Below are positions 60,816 to 64,000 of a DNA stretch of 64,000 bases, in pieces. This DNA is from Manduca sexta (taxonomy: Eukaryota; Arthropoda; Insecta; Lepidoptera; Sphingidae): the NCBI RefSeq assembly GCF_014839805.1, contig NC_051120.1, forward strand, positions 5,766,001 through 5,830,000, given 5' to 3'. The notes under the pieces were generated by a model that was given only the letters and a program-made list of their open reading frames with translations, ran no database searches and was not told the DNA's origin. The stretch's first letter is position 1. The number at the start of each line of letters is the position of its first letter. The translations under genes were made by a program, and so were the position numbers.

Positions 60816-63800
60816 TTTATTTTTGGTAAAATTTACCACAATACAAAATAATAATAGAAATAAATAAAGTAATAAAATGTATAGACAGGTCATAGAACTA
60901 TGAATTGTAAAATTGGTGCTTTTAAAGCAATTTCATATAATTTATAATAACATTAGGCAAAATGGCATTGTGTACATTAAAAAGCATTAACACAATTAAT
61001 ATCAAGAGCAGATGCATACACTTAAATAATTAACGCAAAATGATTCATCACTTGGTGATTTGGTCTTTTGATTAAAAAATAATTTATGGGACTAACAAAA
61101 TGCACATGTACATAATTTTAAAGCATAACATTTTATGCCTATAATAAGTCAACTCATCAGAAACCCTCCACAAATCATTTAATTCATAATCAATTTGCAT
61201 GTCAATTGGAAATAAAATACACAAAAACATTCAGGGAGGAAAGAGGAAAGAAACTCATTAATCTTATGATAATATAAACTAATTTAAATATATGTTAATT
61301 GTAATTGTGTAAAATTACCTGTACTTTGTATTTTATTATCATAACTCGATGTAAACTATAACTTCAACTAACTCGTATCAAATGTAAACAAAATATAACA
61401 ATCTTTTACTTATCAAAAGAATGGCTAGGTCCTCATTATAATTTTTCCGCAGAACTAAAACCAATGAGACTAGCGTTTAGTGATTTACGACATTACAATG
61501 GAGATGCAAGTTATAATGCCAACATAAGCTAAATAGGGTATGGATCATTAATATGTTAGTAAACACCGGCTCCGGTTCAGTAGAATTCCTGAGATTCGTA
61601 TCCATTTCAATATTACTTAAATGTAAACACCATAGACAAACCATATTCAAACATTATGGTTGAGGAGGCTCTTTGTAATTACGTACAAGGTGGACCAGGA
61701 TATAGAAATATCAAAGATCTGTATATATATCCTGCGAGAAAATTAGGTCATTAGGTCATTGAATAAAACAGTTGTATGCAGTTTGTCAATGACTCCCACT
61801 TCATCGTCAAATACTACTTCCACAAGGAGTTAAGGACCCCTTATGATTCGTGACTGCACACATGCACGTCGCGCATCTTTCCGTATTACTACATCGTTAT
61901 ATAATTCCTTGTATGAATCGATAAGCCACGTTCTAGACTATAATGTGTTCTGTAGTGTTTACATATTAGATATTGATTACTTGATTGATGACATACATGA
62001 TCAAGTAATACTGAAATAGATAAATATCTTAGGCAATCGACTGTATGTCTTACATTATGAAATTTGTAATAAAAACCTTAAAACATCATGTACTAAATCA
62101 AGTAAATAAAACTTTTGCAACTGCACCAGAACTTAAATTTTACCGCCTCATTGATTGATGTACAAATTCCAAAATTACTTACACTATATCTCGTACCTAT
62201 AGAGACTATCTACGTGTTACTTGGAGACACAATACATAATACTGCTATTGTTTGATGCAGTAGGGTACTTCAAAAATGTATTTACAGAACAAACTTCCAC
62301 TTCGAGGTGTATGCGATCTCTTGCATCTCGTACTATTTTAGCATCTAAGTTATCTATTGGCTATTGGGTACTAAAATAATAAAATTGTGAATATGTGAAG
62401 CGATTTACATCCGTATATTGCCGCATGTGATGGCTAAGTCTAACTCATCGTGTGATGCATTAGTCAGTCTATAAATGCTGAGAAAAAAAAAATGCAAAAT
62501 ACATATTTGCCAATAAAACGACACGCAAGGAATAAAGTTATATTACTAAAAAAAATACATTCAATAAAACCCAAGCTGTGCTGAAACTATTTAAAGCTAA
62601 CAAATGTGCATTTTTTATTGAAACGTTGCTAGTAATACGGAGCCACTGTACCGAGCACGGACGCGTCCGTCCCGCGGCAGAGTGTCGGAGCCCCTAGCAC
62701 CGTGAGGCGACTGCCCCTCGCTCCCCCGCCGCCCCGACCCCTCGACCCCCGCGCCCGCCTCACACACAATAACTTATTATGTACACGATCAAATATGCTC
62801 TATAAAATACAACCTACCGCTATGACTACAATAAAACGATTTGTCGTTTAAACTCATTATTATGACATAATTCCTCTTATTTACAATTTTACTATACAAT
62901 ACACGTTAAAATTATTAAAAAGTAACATTGTACTTGTAATAACCTCGCTAACCCACTTTCGAGTGTACTAATTTTAATATAACCTTTAAAGTTTCCTCAT
63001 TATATGTACACGTACGCGCTATGTTAGTCGAGACTTAACTGATCACAAGTGAAGGGAAATAAGAACTTATCGAGGAACAAATATACAACTATCTACGCAG
63101 TACGCAGCAACCGTTCTTAACCCTCCTCTGGCTCTAAGCGCTATCACATCGATATTAAGTGTGAACATCTTTAACACTTAAGCCGTTCGCGAATCGTTGA
63201 TCACACTACATTAAAGAAATAAAAAATTAAAAAATCTATTTACAAAATGTATAAAACTATCTCAAAATAACTTTCATTTAAGTAAAAATTAATTCAAAAT
63301 TATTATACAATCCCTCATCTAACACTGGGTAGATTCAAGAAAGAGATCATAACAAGATTCATAAAACTTCCAAACTTGCCAGTGATACTAAATATGTCAA
63401 GATACAAGGTGGGAGTAACGCGATATGTGACTTTCACTTATTGTCTTAAATACATTATTATGTACACATTTGTGCTCACTCCAGCATTCTTTACACTCAG
63501 CACTCATGTTCCCGCAAAACAACCTCGCTACTGTAAGGAGGTCCGTTGTACTCACTACCCCACACACGTTGTCACGTACACATGCGTATCCAGCGCACGA
63601 TCACAAAACGTCAATACATTTAATTGTTAATTTTCGTATTTCTACATTACACGTTTATGTCTACGTCAGTTATGTACTTCTTATAATTATGCTAAAACAT
63701 TTAATAAGAGGCCGTATGGCTCTCTGTATATCAACCGAAAATAATGCGTCATTTTTCCAAAATCACATACACGTTTCAAAATCATTACGTTACATTCACA

Positions 63801-63906
63801 TTATTTGGTGATAAACCACAAATCCGAGTACTTGTTCTTACAAGACAACCATAATTGACACAATCAAAAAAGTCACTCACTCAGTAAATACTGTACTTGA
63901 CAAAGA
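60816..63906 (-). other. Presumed 3' UTR of the trithorax-like gene
   Basis: About 3 kb of AT-rich sequence follows the trithorax stop codon with no coding exon on either strand. A minus-strand AATAAA (tttatt, 60816-60821) lies close to the end of the Tctex gene. It would give another tail-to-tail arrangement. Where the UTR really ends is inference, because nearer hexamers exist. Open frames at 63376-63811 have no known features. Confidence 0.4.
62714..62750 (-). promoter_or_regulatory. G-quadruplex motif on the trithorax sense strand
   Basis: On the minus strand, five runs of four or five G (plus-strand C runs at 62714-62717, 62723-62727, 62732-62735, 62738-62741, 62746-62750) are separated by loops of 2-5 bases. 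Such a block can form a G-quadruplex in DNA or in the trithorax 3' UTR. It stands in a GC-rich block (62.64-62.76 kb) within very AT-rich DNA. Confidence 0.7.
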
Positions 63907-64000
63907 TTAATTTAGGTACTTGCGGCATTTCTTGGCGCCGCAGGTGCATGGAATCTTGACCTCCTCGAATGGGAATTTGTAATCGTAAGTCAACTCTTCG
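63907..64000 (-). CDS. trx: Trithorax/MLL-type H3K4 methyltransferase, C-terminal end (partial)
   Basis: Only the last 30 codons plus stop are in the window; the gene continues to the right. The minus strand reads [18 protein letters not shown], then [12 protein letters not shown] and TAA (63907-63909). This is the end of a SET domain (the ELTYDY motif forms part of the active-site and substrate lobe) followed by the post-SET motif CxCxxxxC, which binds zinc. The YDYKFPFE...KIPC...KCRKYLN string fits Drosophila trithorax better than SETD1 or ASH1 types. Trithorax keeps homeotic genes active by methylating H3K4 in a large nuclear complex. The window breaks the gene at its right edge, not a mutation. 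5' limits and full length cannot be seen. Confidence 0.88.
   Translation of the reverse strand, partial: EELTYDYKFPFEEVKIPCTCGAKKCRKYLN

Noticed and set aside
63376..63811. Two plus-strand frames in the trithorax 3' UTR
   Set aside because: They lie opposite the presumed UTR, overlap each other, and have no protein features.
1..64000. CRISPR array, prophage, operon or integrated virus
   Set aside because: No regularly spaced repeats, no bacterial gene structure and no viral protein were seen; the window is eukaryotic.

Overview
This is eukaryotic nuclear DNA, most likely from a moth or butterfly (Lepidoptera). The window is AT-rich, its genes have short exons and GT-AG introns, and it carries tRNA-derived SINEs and other dispersed repeats of kinds I know from lepidopteran genomes. 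There is no bacterial operon structure, no CRISPR array and no intact virus.

The left 45 kb holds almost no recognisable gene. It is AT-rich non-coding DNA with copies of several dispersed repeat families, a 1.2-kb fold-back element whose two arms carry the same gene fragment, a broken PIF/Harbinger transposase, several hairpins, and scattered GC-rich islands that could be regulatory. Two candidate exons on the minus strand (about 17.7-17.9 kb and 45.3-45.65 kb) are weakly supported.

The right 19 kb is gene-dense. An ING1/ING2-type gene (plus strand, 5 coding exons, 324 aa, C-terminal PHD finger) lies at 49083-52035. It converges on an N-terminal RASSF gene of the RASSF8 type (minus strand, 10 coding exons, 462 aa) at 53852-57337; their poly(A) signals are only about 30 bp apart. 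A Tctex-type dynein light chain (plus strand, 3 exons, 115 aa) lies at 59730-60696. It converges on the 3' end of a trithorax/MLL-type histone H3K4 methyltransferase, of which only the last 30 codons (end of SET plus post-SET) fall inside the window at 63907-64000. A long presumed trithorax 3' UTR fills the gap. A possible first coding exon of another minus-strand gene sits at 46855-46913, upstream of and divergent from the ING gene.

Functionally, two of the four clear genes are linked through H3K4 methylation: trithorax writes the mark and the ING PHD finger reads it. RASSF8 proteins act in epithelial junction and growth control, and the Tctex light chain is part of the dynein motor. No wholly new system is evident. 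The most interesting items are the fold-back element, the two tail-to-tail gene pairs, a strong G-quadruplex motif on the sense strand of the presumed trithorax 3' UTR, and several near-perfect hairpins.
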